DNA of 41,429 nucleotides from NCBI RefSeq assembly GCF_021129155.1, contig NZ_JAJOMC010000042.1, forward strand, positions 1 to 41,429. The letters are read 5' to 3'. A program made the position numbers and the translations under genes. This stretch comes from Arthrobacter sp. AK04. Its GTDB lineage: Bacteria > Actinomycetota > Actinomycetes > Actinomycetales > Micrococcaceae. Shown in pieces: positions 1-7,823 of the stretch (the first letter of the stretch is position 1; each line of letters starts with the position of its first letter). The notes below the pieces were generated by a model. It was given only the letters and a program-made list of their open reading frames with translations. It did not search any database and had not been told where the DNA came from.

Positions 1-97
1 GGGGGGGCTAACGGCGCATGATGCGCCCCGCGGGCTGTCCGGCGGGGGCCCCCCTAACTGCGGGGAATAACCATATTTCAATCGCGATTAAACGACC

Positions 98-112
98 CCC
101 GGCGCCGCCGGG
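98..112 (-). terminator. possible terminator of the cold-shock/DUF3027 unit
   Basis: Six-base stem CCCGGC/GCCGGG with a 3-base loop lies about 60 bases past the DUF3027 stop codon. Read on the minus strand it is followed by a short T-rich stretch (GTCGTTTAAT). The T tract is weak, and the G-rich contig edge next to it may not be reliable sequence. Confidence 0.35.
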
Positions 113-174
113 TATCAGTCCGGGGGGGCGCCTTTGTGTATGTCGTAAGGACTGCGTCCTGGGGCGCGGCCTGC

Positions 175-870
175 CTAAGGCTTGGCGGCGCGGTCTTCTG
201 CGTGCTGGGCTTCCGCGAACTGGGCGGGCGCACCAGGGGCAGCGGCTACGGCATCAGCGGGCTCGACGGCTGGCCCGCTTGCGGCAGGCTCCGTGGCGGA
301 CGCGTCCAGGATCCCGGGCCCCTGGGGGTCGTCATGGGTTTCGCCGTCTGCAGGATTGGCTTCCTGCCCGCCAGTTTCCGGTTTCCCTACCCGTATCTGG
401 TCCTGCTCCTGGTCCTGCTCCTGTTCGTCCTCGGGCCGGACGCGTTCAGCCCACGGCACCCATTCCGGGGCAAGGATCGCATCGTCCGACGGCAGCAGGC
501 CGAGCTCGCTGACAGTGACCACCTTGGAGCGGGAGTTGCGGGTAAGTACCGCATACCACTGCCAGCCCAGGTAGCCAGGCAGCCTGGATTCAAACAGGTG
601 CGTCACCAGGCGGTCGCCCTCGCTTTTGGCGGCCAGGTGGTGGCCAATAGTGGGCGCAGCCGTGATTTCCTCCACAGCGGCACGCGCCGTGTCCACGGCA
701 GCGGCGAGGAAGGCATCCGGCTTCCCTGTCCGCCATACGGGGACGCCCGCGCGGCGCTTGGACGCAGCCCTGGCCCCTGCAACGGCCGGGCCGGCAGCGG
801 CTGGGCCACCCGCCGTCGTGCCGTCCTGTTCCTGCACAGCTGGGACCGGCTGTTCAGCTTCCGGGTTCAT
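175..870 (-). CDS. DUF3027 domain-containing protein
   Basis: 231-aa protein of unknown function. The conserved part is roughly residues 45-165, with the run GYLGWQWYAVLTR followed by LGLLPSDDAILAPEWVPW, the hallmark of the actinobacterial DUF3027 family. Both ends are low-complexity: an Ala/Pro/Gly-rich N-terminus and an acidic, Gln-rich C-terminal tail (EDEQEQDQEQDQ). It has no signal peptide or membrane segment, so it is probably cytoplasmic. The ATG lies six bases past the stop of the cold-shock gene at 877-1260, so the two are very likely co-transcribed. This pairing is common in Micrococcaceae and suggests a nucleic-acid-related role, but that is inference only. Confidence 0.85.
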   Translation of the reverse strand: MNPEAEQPVPAVQEQDGTTAGGPAAAGPAVAGARAASKRRAGVPVWRTGKPDAFLAAAVDTARAAVEEITAAPTIGHHLAAKSEGDRLVTHLFESRLPGYLGWQWYAVLTRNSRSKVVTVSELGLLPSDDAILAPEWVPWAERVRPEDEQEQDQEQDQIRVGKPETGGQEANPADGETHDDPQGPGILDASATEPAASGPAVEPADAVAAAPGAPAQFAEAQHAEDRAAKP

Positions 871-876
871 CAGTGC

Positions 877-1260
877 CTAAACGTCCAGCTCGTCGGCAAC
901 CTTACGCAGGGCAGCGGCGATGGCCTTGCCCTTGTTGCCTTCCGGGTATTTTCCAGCGGAGAGGGTTCCGGACAGGTTGTCCAGGACCGTCACCAGGTCC
1001 TGCACAAGAGGAGCGAGGTCCTTTGCACTGGGCCGCTTTGCCTTGGCAATGGAGGGTGTCTTGTCCAGTACGCGCAGGCCCAGGGCCTGGGCGCCCTTCC
1101 GGCCGTCAGCCACACCGAATTCAACCCGGGTGCCGGCCTTAAGCTCGGTTACGCCCTCGGGCAGCGACGATTTGGGCAGGAATACCTCCTGGCCGTCCTC
1201 GCCCGCGAGGAAACCAAAGCCCTTGTCCTTGTCATACCACTTGACCTTGCCGGTAGGCAC
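877..1260 (-). CDS. cold-shock domain protein with C-terminal extension
   Basis: 127-aa protein with an N-terminal cold-shock (OB-fold) domain of about 65 residues. It begins PTGKVKWYDKDKGFGF and carries the RNP1-like motif KGFGFL and an RNP2-like VFLPKS strand. A helical extension of about 55 residues (from about residue 75, DLAPLVQDLVTVLDNL) is not present in minimal CspA. It probably binds single-stranded RNA or DNA. The GTG at 1260 is preferred because AAGAAGG sits about nine bases upstream. An upstream GTG at 1308 would add 16 basic residues (MAGGRVRRRRTKKVDY) but has no good ribosome binding site. It heads the two-gene unit with DUF3027. Confidence 0.88.
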   Translation of the reverse strand: MPTGKVKWYDKDKGFGFLAGEDGQEVFLPKSSLPEGVTELKAGTRVEFGVADGRKGAQALGLRVLDKTPSIAKAKRPSAKDLAPLVQDLVTVLDNLSGTLSAGKYPEGNKGKAIAAALRKVADELDV

Positions 1261-1485
1261 GTAATCAACCTTCTTCGTTCTGCGTCTTCTGACACGGCCG
1301 CCCGCCACCGCATCCGCATTGCTGTGCGGGTTTAGGGTATGGCGGCTGCAGACCGTGTTGGTCTATCCCTCAAGGTTATCCTGCCCACCGTCCTATTCCT
1401 GCTTTAACCCGCCTCGCGGAGGCATTCAAGGGCTTCGTGCGGCACCGTTCACGCCGCAGGGCGCAGGAGCTGTAGCGTTACGTCC

Positions 1486-1719
1486 ATGACACCCTCGCGT
1501 TACCGGCGTGCCCTGATGATCACCGCCGCAGCTGTCGCCGTCCTCTCCCTGGTGGCAGTGGGCGCCGTGATGGCTTTGGCCTTCGCAGGGTCAGTGGCCC
1601 CCGCCTGGGTTACGTACTCGGCGCTTTATGGCCTGCCGCTCGCCTTCCTCCTGATGCTTTTCCTGGTTCTGGACAGCGTTGCCGGGCGGCGCCGGGCAGG
1701 AAATCCGGACCAGCGGTAA
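1486..1719 (+). CDS. small two-helix membrane protein
   Basis: 77-aa protein with two predicted transmembrane helices (about residues 10-32 and 43-65) and a basic C-terminal tail (GRRRAGNPDQR). I do not recognise a family. It ends 10 bases before the start of the helicase-associated gene and may be the first gene of that operon. There is no Shine-Dalgarno sequence close to the ATG. Instead a TAGCGT hexamer ends seven bases before it, so the mRNA may be leaderless. Coding is supported by the clean hydrophobic pattern and by tight spacing to the next gene. Confidence 0.65.
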   Translation: MTPSRYRRALMITAAAVAVLSLVAVGAVMALAFAGSVAPAWVTYSALYGLPLAFLLMLFLVLDSVAGRRRAGNPDQR

Positions 1720-1729
1720 CGTTGGACTG

Positions 1730-4231
1730 ATGTCCCTCATTCGTGCGTTGAGCAAGGAGCTGGAGGCACGCAGCGACGATTCCCTGCGTGCACTCTTCGA
1801 CGCCCGGCCGGACCTCATCTCCCCGCCGGTCCCCGACTTCAGCGCCCTCGCGGCGCGGGCCAGCGCCCGGCTCAGCGTGCAGCGTGCGCTGGAGCGGCTT
1901 AACAGGCCGCAGATGCAGGTCCTCGAAACACTCCACTTGTGCACCAATACGGACACCGGACACAGCGCCTCGGCGGCCGGACTCCGCAAAATGATTCCCG
2001 GATCGTCGGGAGCCGCGGTTGAGCGGATCCTGCATACGCTGCAGGACCTGGCGCTGGTGCATCGTGCCGAGCCTCCGCACGGGACCCCGGATTCGGCAGC
2101 AAAACAGCGCCACTACCTCCCGGTGGGTTCCCTGAAGGACGTGGTGGGGATCTATCCCGCCGGGCTGGGCAGGAGCTACACGGAACTGGTCCGGCTTCAG
2201 CCCGCCTTCGCGCAGCGCGTTGTCCAGCTGGTCTCCGAGCTGCACCGCAGCGGCGTGGCCATCCACGACGCCACCACCCCCATGGAGGCGGCGCTTGCGC
2301 TGCAGCACTGGACCTCCTCTCCTGACGCCCTCAACAGCATCCTGTCCACGGCCCCGGAACGGACGACGGCGCTGCTCGCCAGGTTCCGCAACTGGGCCAT
2401 GGGCGCGGTCCCCCAGGCGCAACGGAAGGCTTCCATCACCACGGAGGGGTCCGACGTCGGGCCCGTCGACTGGTTGCTGGCGCGCGGATTGCTGGTGCCG
2501 CTGGACGCCGCGCACGTGGAGCTGCCCCACAGCGTGGGGCTCTCCCTGCGCGGCGGTGCGATCATCAACGATTTCACCCTGCAGCCCCCCGTCCCTGAGC
2601 TCGGCCGGACCTCGGCGGTGCTGCGCAGGAACGCTGCGCTCAGTGCAATATCGGAGACGTTGCGGCTCATGGGCGAGCTCCTCCACGCCGTACGGGACCA
2701 ACCCCTGGCCACGCTGCGCAGCGGCGGCGTAGGGGTCCGCGAGATGAGGCGGTTGGCCGAATTGCTGCGGATCGACCAGCAGCAGGCGGGCCTCCTGCTG
2801 GAACTGGCCGCGCTGGCGGGCCTGATCCGGCTGGACGTCGATTCCTCGTCCTGGGTCCAGCCTCCGCAGCTTGAATGGCTTGTCCTGCCGCGCCAGGAGC
2901 AGTGGCTTTGGCTGGTAAACGCCTGGCTGGCCAGCGAGCGGGTGCCGTCCCTGGTGGGCCAGCCCATCAACGGGTCGCGCGGCGTGCCGGGGGCGCACCG
3001 TTCAGCCTCTGGAAGCACCATCATTGCATTGTCGGCGGAAGCCCAACGGCCTGATGCCCCGCTGGTCCGCAAACGCATACTCGAAATCCTGCACGAGCTG
3101 ACCGTGGAGGCGGGCCCGGCGGACGGCACCGCGCCGGTGCTGGACGCGGCAGCGGTTCTCCAGCGCGCCGAATGGGCCCAGCCGCGGATGGCACGGCGCT
3201 TCAGCTCGATGATCCGCGGCGTGCTCGCCGAAGCTGAACTCCTGGGCCTTGTGGGGTCCGGCGCCCTGAGCCAGTTGGGCAGCGCGCTGGCGGAAGACAA
3301 CCCTGAGGCCGCCATTGCCATCCTGGGTGAGCACCTGCCGGCGGCTTTGAGCCATGTCCTGCTCCAGGCAGACCTGACCGCGGTCGCCCCCGGGTACCTT
3401 GCCCCCGCGCTGACCGAAAAACTGCTGGTCATGGCTGATGCCGAAGGCCAGGGACCGGCCACCATCTACCGCTTCTCGGACGCCTCCATCAAGCGGGCCC
3501 TGGACACGGGATACGACGCTGCCGGCATCATGGACTTCCTCCGCGAGCACTCCGCCACCGCGGTGCCCCAGCCGCTGCAATACCTCGTGGAGGACACGGC
3601 CCTGCGGCACGGAAGGCTCCGCGTGGGGACAGCGGCGAGCTTTGTCCACAGCGAGGACGAGGGCACCTTGCTGGAGCTCCTTTCCGGTCCGAAGGCAGCC
3701 GCCCTGAAACTGGAGAAGATCGCCCCTACAGTCCTGGTCTCCTCCGCGCCGCCGCGGGAAACCGCGCAGGTTCTCCGCAGCCTGGGCCTCTCCCCTTCCG
3801 TGGACGGCGCGGATGAGCCCGTGGTCCGGCTCCGCGGAACCCACACCGCCCAGGACGCCCGCCCGGTGTACACCGCGCCGCGGACGGCGCCCGGGGCGGA
3901 GGAGGTGGAAGCCCAACTCGCGGTCCTGCGCCAGGGGGGCGCCGCCGTCGGACACCGCGGTGGTTCCGGGGACCACGCTGGCGAGGCAGGAACGCAACTG
4001 GGGCTCGAGGCCCTGCAGCGCGCCATCAGGCTCAAGCAGCGGATCAGCATGAACGTGGTGGACGGCCTGGGGAATGCCAACCTGGAAACGGTTGTTCCGC
4101 TCTCTGTAAGCGGCGGACGCGTCCGGGTATTTGATCCCGCCAAGGAAACAGAACGGGTGCTGTCCATCCACCGCATCATCGACATTGAGGCTGCAGGGGA
4201 ATCTGCGCCAGTGAGGGACTTCCCGGCGTGA
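1730..4231 (+). CDS. helicase-associated protein (XPB partner)
   Basis: 833-aa protein of the actinobacterial family annotated 'helicase-associated' or 'helicase XPB/Ssl2 N-terminal domain' (Helicase_C_3-like). I see no Walker A, DEAD-like box or other SF2 motif, so it is not itself a helicase. The N-terminal half is rich in winged-helix-like helical repeats (for example LERLNRPQMQVLETLHLC, residues about 50-70). The C-terminal part (about 600-740) contains a Helicase_C_3-like region with LQYLVEDTALRHGRLRVG. The start is ATG at 1730 (MSLIRALSKELEAR). Its stop TGA overlaps the GTG of the XPB gene in a GTGA arrangement, which strongly suggests translational coupling and a shared complex. The role of the pair in bacteria is unknown to me; DNA repair or transcription-coupled remodelling is a guess. 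Confidence 0.85.
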   Translation: MSLIRALSKELEARSDDSLRALFDARPDLISPPVPDFSALAARASARLSVQRALERLNRPQMQVLETLHLCTNTDTGHSASAAGLRKMIPGSSGAAVERILHTLQDLALVHRAEPPHGTPDSAAKQRHYLPVGSLKDVVGIYPAGLGRSYTELVRLQPAFAQRVVQLVSELHRSGVAIHDATTPMEAALALQHWTSSPDALNSILSTAPERTTALLARFRNWAMGAVPQAQRKASITTEGSDVGPVDWLLARGLLVPLDAAHVELPHSVGLSLRGGAIINDFTLQPPVPELGRTSAVLRRNAALSAISETLRLMGELLHAVRDQPLATLRSGGVGVREMRRLAELLRIDQQQAGLLLELAALAGLIRLDVDSSSWVQPPQLEWLVLPRQEQWLWLVNAWLASERVPSLVGQPINGSRGVPGAHRSASGSTIIALSAEAQRPDAPLVRKRILEILHELTVEAGPADGTAPVLDAAAVLQRAEWAQPRMARRFSSMIRGVLAEAELLGLVGSGALSQLGSALAEDNPEAAIAILGEHLPAALSHVLLQADLTAVAPGYLAPALTEKLLVMADAEGQGPATIYRFSDASIKRALDTGYDAAGIMDFLREHSATAVPQPLQYLVEDTALRHGRLRVGTAASFVHSEDEGTLLELLSGPKAAALKLEKIAPTVLVSSAPPRETAQVLRSLGLSPSVDGADEPVVRLRGTHTAQDARPVYTAPRTAPGAEEVEAQLAVLRQGGAAVGHRGGSGDHAGEAGTQLGLEALQRAIRLKQRISMNVVDGLGNANLETVVPLSVSGGRVRVFDPAKETERVLSIHRIIDIEAAGESAPVRDFPA

Positions 4232-5874
4232 ACGACGGACCTTTGATTGTCCAAAGCGATAAGACCATCTTGCTTGAGGTGGACCACGAGCTGGCCACCG
4301 AAGCCCGCCATGCCATTGCACCTTTCGCCGAACTCGAGCGTGCTCCAGAACATATGCACAGTTACCGGCTCACGCCGCTGGGGCTCTGGAACGCCCGCGC
4401 CGCTGGGTTGGATGCGGAAAAGGTGCTGGACACGTTGCTGAAGTACTCGCGCTTCCCTGTACCCCATTCGCTGCTGATTGATGTCGAAGAAACCATGTCA
4501 CGGTACGGACGGCTGCGGCTGGAGAAGGACCCGCAGCACGGGCTGGTCATGCGCACCGATGACTATCCGGTCCTGGAGGAAGTGATCCGGGCCAAGAAAA
4601 TCCAGCCCCTGCTGGGCCCCCGGATCGACGGCGAAACCGTGGTGGTGCATGCCTCCCAGCGTGGGCAGCTCAAGCAGCTGCTGCTGAAGATCGGCTGGCC
4701 TGCGGAGGACCTTGCGGGCTACGTGGACGGCACTCCGCACCTGATCGCGCTGATTGAGGACGGCTGGAAGCTGCGGCCGTACCAGCAGATGGCGAGCGAC
4801 AACTTCTGGTCCGGAGGCAGCGGCGTGGTGGTGCTGCCCTGCGGTGCCGGGAAGACGCTGGTGGGGGCCGCCGCCATGGCCACCGGCTCCACCACTACCC
4901 TGATCCTGGTCACCAACACAGTTGCAGCCCGGCAGTGGAAGGACGAACTGCTCAAGCGCACGTCCCTCACCGAGGACGAAATCGGCGAATACTCCGGAGC
5001 GGTCAAGGAAGTCCGCCCGGTGACCATTGCCACGTACCAGGTCCTCACCATGAAGCGCGGCGGACTCTACCCCCACCTGGAGCTGGTGGACGGGCACGAC
5101 TGGGGTTTGATCATCTACGACGAGGTGCATCTCCTGCCCGCGCCGATCTTCCGGATGACGGCGGACCTCCAGGCAAGGCGGCGCCTGGGGCTGACGGCAA
5201 CCCTGGTGCGGGAGGACGGCCGGGAGGGTGAGGTGTTCAGCCTGATCGGGCCCAAACGGTACGACGCGCCCTGGAAGGACATCGAGTCGCAGGGCTACAT
5301 CGCGCCGGCTGATTGCGTGGAAGTCCGTGTGGACCTGCCCAAGGACGAACGGGTTGCGTACGCCATGGCTGAGGACGCCGACAAGTACCGGCTTTGCGCC
5401 ACCTCGGAGTCCAAGACGCAGGTGGTGGAGCAGCTGGTTGGCCGGCATGCCGGTGAACAGCTGCTGGTCATCGGCCAGTACATAGACCAGCTGGATGAGC
5501 TCGGCGAGCGCCTCAACGCGCCCGTGATCAAGGGCGACACCTCGGTGAAGGTGCGCCAGAAGCTGTTTGACGCCTTCCGTGCCGGGGAAATCCAGACGCT
5601 GGTGGTCTCGAAGGTGGCCAACTTTTCCATCGACCTTCCCGAGGCCTCGGTGGCCATCCAGGTGTCGGGCTCATTCGGTTCCCGGCAGGAGGAGGCCCAG
5701 CGGCTGGGCAGGCTCCTGCGGCCCAAGAAGGACGGCCGCTCGGCACGCTTCTACTCGCTCGTGGCCCGCGACACGCTGGACCAGGACTTCGCCGCCAAAC
5801 GCCAGCGGTTCCTTGCGGAACAGGGCTACGCGTACCGGATCATGGACGCCAAGGATGTGGAGACGGCTGACTAG
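4228..5874 (+). CDS. DNA repair helicase, XPB/Ssl2 type
   Basis: 548-aa superfamily 2 helicase with the actinobacterial XPB layout. An N-terminal Helicase_C_3/damage-recognition-like region (1-170) is followed by RecA domain 1 with Walker A PCGAGKT (204-210), the DEVH box (298-301) and motif III GLTATLVRED (321-330). The last includes the RED element typical of XPB. RecA domain 2 ends with motif VI QRLGRLLR (491-498). Mycobacterial homologues are ATP-dependent 3'-5' helicases able to anneal DNA. All catalytic motifs are intact. The GTG start overlaps the upstream helicase-associated gene by four bases. I would expect ATP-driven DNA unwinding; the pathway in these bacteria is not settled. Confidence 0.95.
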   Translation: MNDGPLIVQSDKTILLEVDHELATEARHAIAPFAELERAPEHMHSYRLTPLGLWNARAAGLDAEKVLDTLLKYSRFPVPHSLLIDVEETMSRYGRLRLEKDPQHGLVMRTDDYPVLEEVIRAKKIQPLLGPRIDGETVVVHASQRGQLKQLLLKIGWPAEDLAGYVDGTPHLIALIEDGWKLRPYQQMASDNFWSGGSGVVVLPCGAGKTLVGAAAMATGSTTTLILVTNTVAARQWKDELLKRTSLTEDEIGEYSGAVKEVRPVTIATYQVLTMKRGGLYPHLELVDGHDWGLIIYDEVHLLPAPIFRMTADLQARRRLGLTATLVREDGREGEVFSLIGPKRYDAPWKDIESQGYIAPADCVEVRVDLPKDERVAYAMAEDADKYRLCATSESKTQVVEQLVGRHAGEQLLVIGQYIDQLDELGERLNAPVIKGDTSVKVRQKLFDAFRAGEIQTLVVSKVANFSIDLPEASVAIQVSGSFGSRQEEAQRLGRLLRPKKDGRSARFYSLVARDTLDQDFAAKRQRFLAEQGYAYRIMDAKDVETAD

Positions 5875-5901
5875 GACCGTCGCCCGTCAGGCAGGGCAGG
5901 G

Positions 5902-6771
5902 TCACGTAACGCCGCGCGAGCTGTCCCTTTCCATGGTTCCGGTCCGCGGATCGAACTGCGGGCGCTCGTAAGCCAGTTCTCCACCGCTGCGGCCGCCGTA
6001 GGGGCGCCCGTGGTCGGCGAATTCTTCCCGGAAGAAGGCCAGGCACCACTGCCCCATCTGTATCCTGGCGCCGGTACGGAGCACTGATGGCCCGCCCTGC
6101 GCCACGCTGCCGCTGACAGAGCCATGCGGAACCAGGACGTACTCGTCCAGCTCGTCATGCCTGATCTCGGCGTGGAGCCCGTCCAGCCCGTCCAGGACGA
6201 TGTCGGAGCCCGGGTCGCTGCCGATAGTGGTCTTCTCCCCTGCAAGCGTTACCTCCCGGGGGATCTGCCCGGTCCATGTGTCCGCGTCCTGGACGAAGAT
6301 CAGCCGCGGCCGGCCGCTGCCCCGGGTGTAGTGCGTCGTGGTGATCCGGCGGCTGATTTTCCGCCTGACGGTGGGCAGCAGGGGCAAGGGGGTGGACGGC
6401 GGCAGCAGCGGGACACCCGCAGACTTGCGCCGGCCCTGCCTGACAATCGGCACGAGCGCTCCCAGTTTTCCCAGTTTGATATGCGGGGAGCGGGTCACCA
6501 GGCGCTGCGATGCCGGGCTGTTCACCGCGCCCAGGCTGACGATGCTGCCGTCCGGACCGGAGAGGGTGACGCTGAGCCCATTCCCGGCCAGCATCTCCGC
6601 CAGGGGCCTGATTTCCTCCAGTGACGGGATGCCTCCGCCCCCCAGGGGTGCCAGGCTGTCCATGGACACCGTGACGTCCGTCCCCGAGGACCGGGCGCTT
6701 CCCCTGGTAACCGATCCGGCCCCGTCTGTGTAGGAGAAGTCCAGGTCCACGTCCAGGCGGTATTCAGCCAT
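5902..6771 (-). CDS. FHA-like protein with degenerate phosphopeptide site
   Basis: 289-aa protein. Residues about 1-115 form a conserved region of unknown type (for example GLSVTLSGPDGSIVSLGAVN). A Pro-rich basic linker (about 115-160) is followed by an FHA fold (about 185-265) recognised from TTIGSDPGSDIVLDGLDGLHAEI. Canonical FHA domains have GR and SxxH at these places for phosphothreonine binding. Here the Arg is Ser, and the Ser three residues before the His is Asp. Phosphothreonine binding is therefore probably lost or altered. The chosen ATG (MAEYRLDVDL) lies five bases after the stop of the small gene at 6777-7034, so the two form an operon. No kinase or secretion gene is adjacent. 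Confidence 0.8.
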   Translation of the reverse strand: MAEYRLDVDLDFSYTDGAGSVTRGSARSSGTDVTVSMDSLAPLGGGGIPSLEEIRPLAEMLAGNGLSVTLSGPDGSIVSLGAVNSPASQRLVTRSPHIKLGKLGALVPIVRQGRRKSAGVPLLPPSTPLPLLPTVRRKISRRITTTHYTRGSGRPRLIFVQDADTWTGQIPREVTLAGEKTTIGSDPGSDIVLDGLDGLHAEIRHDELDEYVLVPHGSVSGSVAQGGPSVLRTGARIQMGQWCLAFFREEFADHGRPYGGRSGGELAYERPQFDPRTGTMERDSSRGVT

Positions 6772-6776
6772 CTCCG

Positions 6777-7034
6777 TCAGCCACGGTTCAGATCGGAACC
6801 GGCGGCATCCTTGTCGCTGGTTGTGACGCGCAGGCTGCCATTGAGCTTCCAGGTGGCGCGCGGAGCATCGGGGCCAATGTCTCGCGGCACTTCGATGGTC
6901 ATGTCCACGAACTGGTAGTTGATCGCCGCACCCTTGCCGGTGAGATATGACCACATTTCCTCGGCCAGGTCCGCCCAGTCCCGGATGCTGCGTTCATTGG
7001 ATGCGGTGTTTTCGGATGCACTCAGGTCAGTCAT
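6777..7034 (-). CDS. small unknown protein upstream of FHA-like gene
   Basis: 85-aa protein, MTDLSASENTASNERSIRDW onward. A predicted N-terminal helix (residues 14-35) is followed by three or four strands (NYQFVDMTIEVPRD, ATWKLNGSLRVTTSD). The helix-then-strands layout loosely recalls small trypsin-co-occurring or effector-adaptor domains, but I cannot assign it. The start was chosen because GAAGGGG lies nine bases upstream of this ATG; an in-frame ATG further upstream has no such site. It is the first gene of a two-gene unit with the FHA-like protein, so a joint function is likely. Confidence 0.75.
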   Translation of the reverse strand: MTDLSASENTASNERSIRDWADLAEEMWSYLTGKGAAINYQFVDMTIEVPRDIGPDAPRATWKLNGSLRVTTSDKDAAGSDLNRG

Positions 7035-7172
7035 GATGGTTATCCCCTTCATTGGGCCGGAAATCATTGAAAAACGTGGTGTGGAGCAGCCAAGCGCGGA
7101 TCTGCGGGCGCCGGGAGGGCCCTGCGATGCCGGATCGGGACGAAGCCAAGCCCGGCACCATCACTGTATTCC

Positions 7173-7204
7173 CGTGCTGCACCCGGCGGAAGGAGTGCAG
7201 CACG
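7173..7204. repeat. 10-bp inverted repeat in divergent promoter region
   Basis: Perfect arms CGTGCTGCAC (7173-7182) and GTGCAGCACG (7195-7204) are separated by 12 bases. They lie between the minus-strand small gene (start 7034) and the plus-strand DUF427 gene (start 7251). No T tract follows on either strand, so an operator or an mRNA leader hairpin for DUF427 is more likely than a terminator. The function is unproven. Confidence 0.45.
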
Positions 7205-7250
7205 GAACGTTCTCACTCCGGTTTGGGTTCCCGTCGGGCACACTGGAGGC

Positions 7251-7751
7251 ATGCGCCGCAAAGTTACCCCCGATGTGCCCCGTCCCGGACAGGAATCCGT
7301 GTGGGACTACCCCCGGCCCCCACGCGTCGAGCCGGGGACCGAACGGATCCGCATCGTCCTGGGCGGCGAACTGATCCTCGACACCGTTGACTCGCTCCGG
7401 GTCCTCGAAACCAGCCACCCGCCGGTCTACTACCTGCCCCGGTCGGCGTTTCGGCCGGGAGCTTTGGAGCCGGCACCCGGAAGCAGCTTCTGCGAGTTCA
7501 AAGGTGCAGCGCACTACCTCACTGTCCGAGGGGGCGGGGCGGTGGCTGAAGCAGCAGCGTGGTTCTACCCGGAGCCGTCAAAGGGGTACGAGGCGTTGGC
7601 TGACCGGGTGGCCGTGTACCCGGGCAGGATGGACTACTGCGAAGTAGAGGGCGAGCGTGTCCGCCCGCAGGCAGGGGGCTTCTACGGCGGCTGGATCACT
7701 GACCGGGTGGCCGGCCCGTTCAAGGGCGAACCGGGGACCAGGGGCTGGTAG
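7251..7751 (+). CDS. DUF427 domain-containing protein
   Basis: 166-aa cytoplasmic protein with the DUF427 core. Features are the paired strands IRIVLGGELILDTVDSLRVLET, the motif PPVYYLPRSAF, CEFKGAAHYLTV, and a C-terminal YPGRMDYCEVEGERV with GGFYGGW. This family is widespread and of unknown biochemical role, with a small beta-rich fold. GGAGG lies only a few bases before the ATG. It is 72 bases upstream of the response-regulator gene and may or may not be co-transcribed, because that gap holds a strong hairpin. Confidence 0.9.
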   Translation: MRRKVTPDVPRPGQESVWDYPRPPRVEPGTERIRIVLGGELILDTVDSLRVLETSHPPVYYLPRSAFRPGALEPAPGSSFCEFKGAAHYLTVRGGGAVAEAAAWFYPEPSKGYEALADRVAVYPGRMDYCEVEGERVRPQAGGFYGGWITDRVAGPFKGEPGTRGW

Positions 7752-7771
7752 GCGCCGGGTTTCCCCACCCG

Positions 7772-7823
7772 GCTTCCATCCAACGTCCAGACAACTCCCA
7801 GAGTCTGGGAGCATGATGGAAGC
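7772..7823 (+). promoter_or_regulatory. nested hairpin sequestering the response-regulator ribosome binding site
   Basis: The outer arms GCTTCCATC (7772-7780) and GATGGAAGC (7815-7823) are perfectly complementary. The right arm contains the GGAAG Shine-Dalgarno-like bases and ends directly against the ATG at 7824. Inside lies a second perfect palindrome, CTCCCAGA-G-TCTGGGAG (7795-7811). As RNA this would fold into a double stem that hides the ribosome binding site. As DNA the inner palindrome could be an operator, possibly autoregulatory. The sequence shows the symmetry; the role is inference. Confidence 0.5.

Noticed and set aside
136..1335. Long plus-strand open frame opposite the DUF3027 and cold-shock genes
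   Set aside because: Shadow of two well-supported minus-strand genes; Gly/Arg/Leu-rich with no family features.
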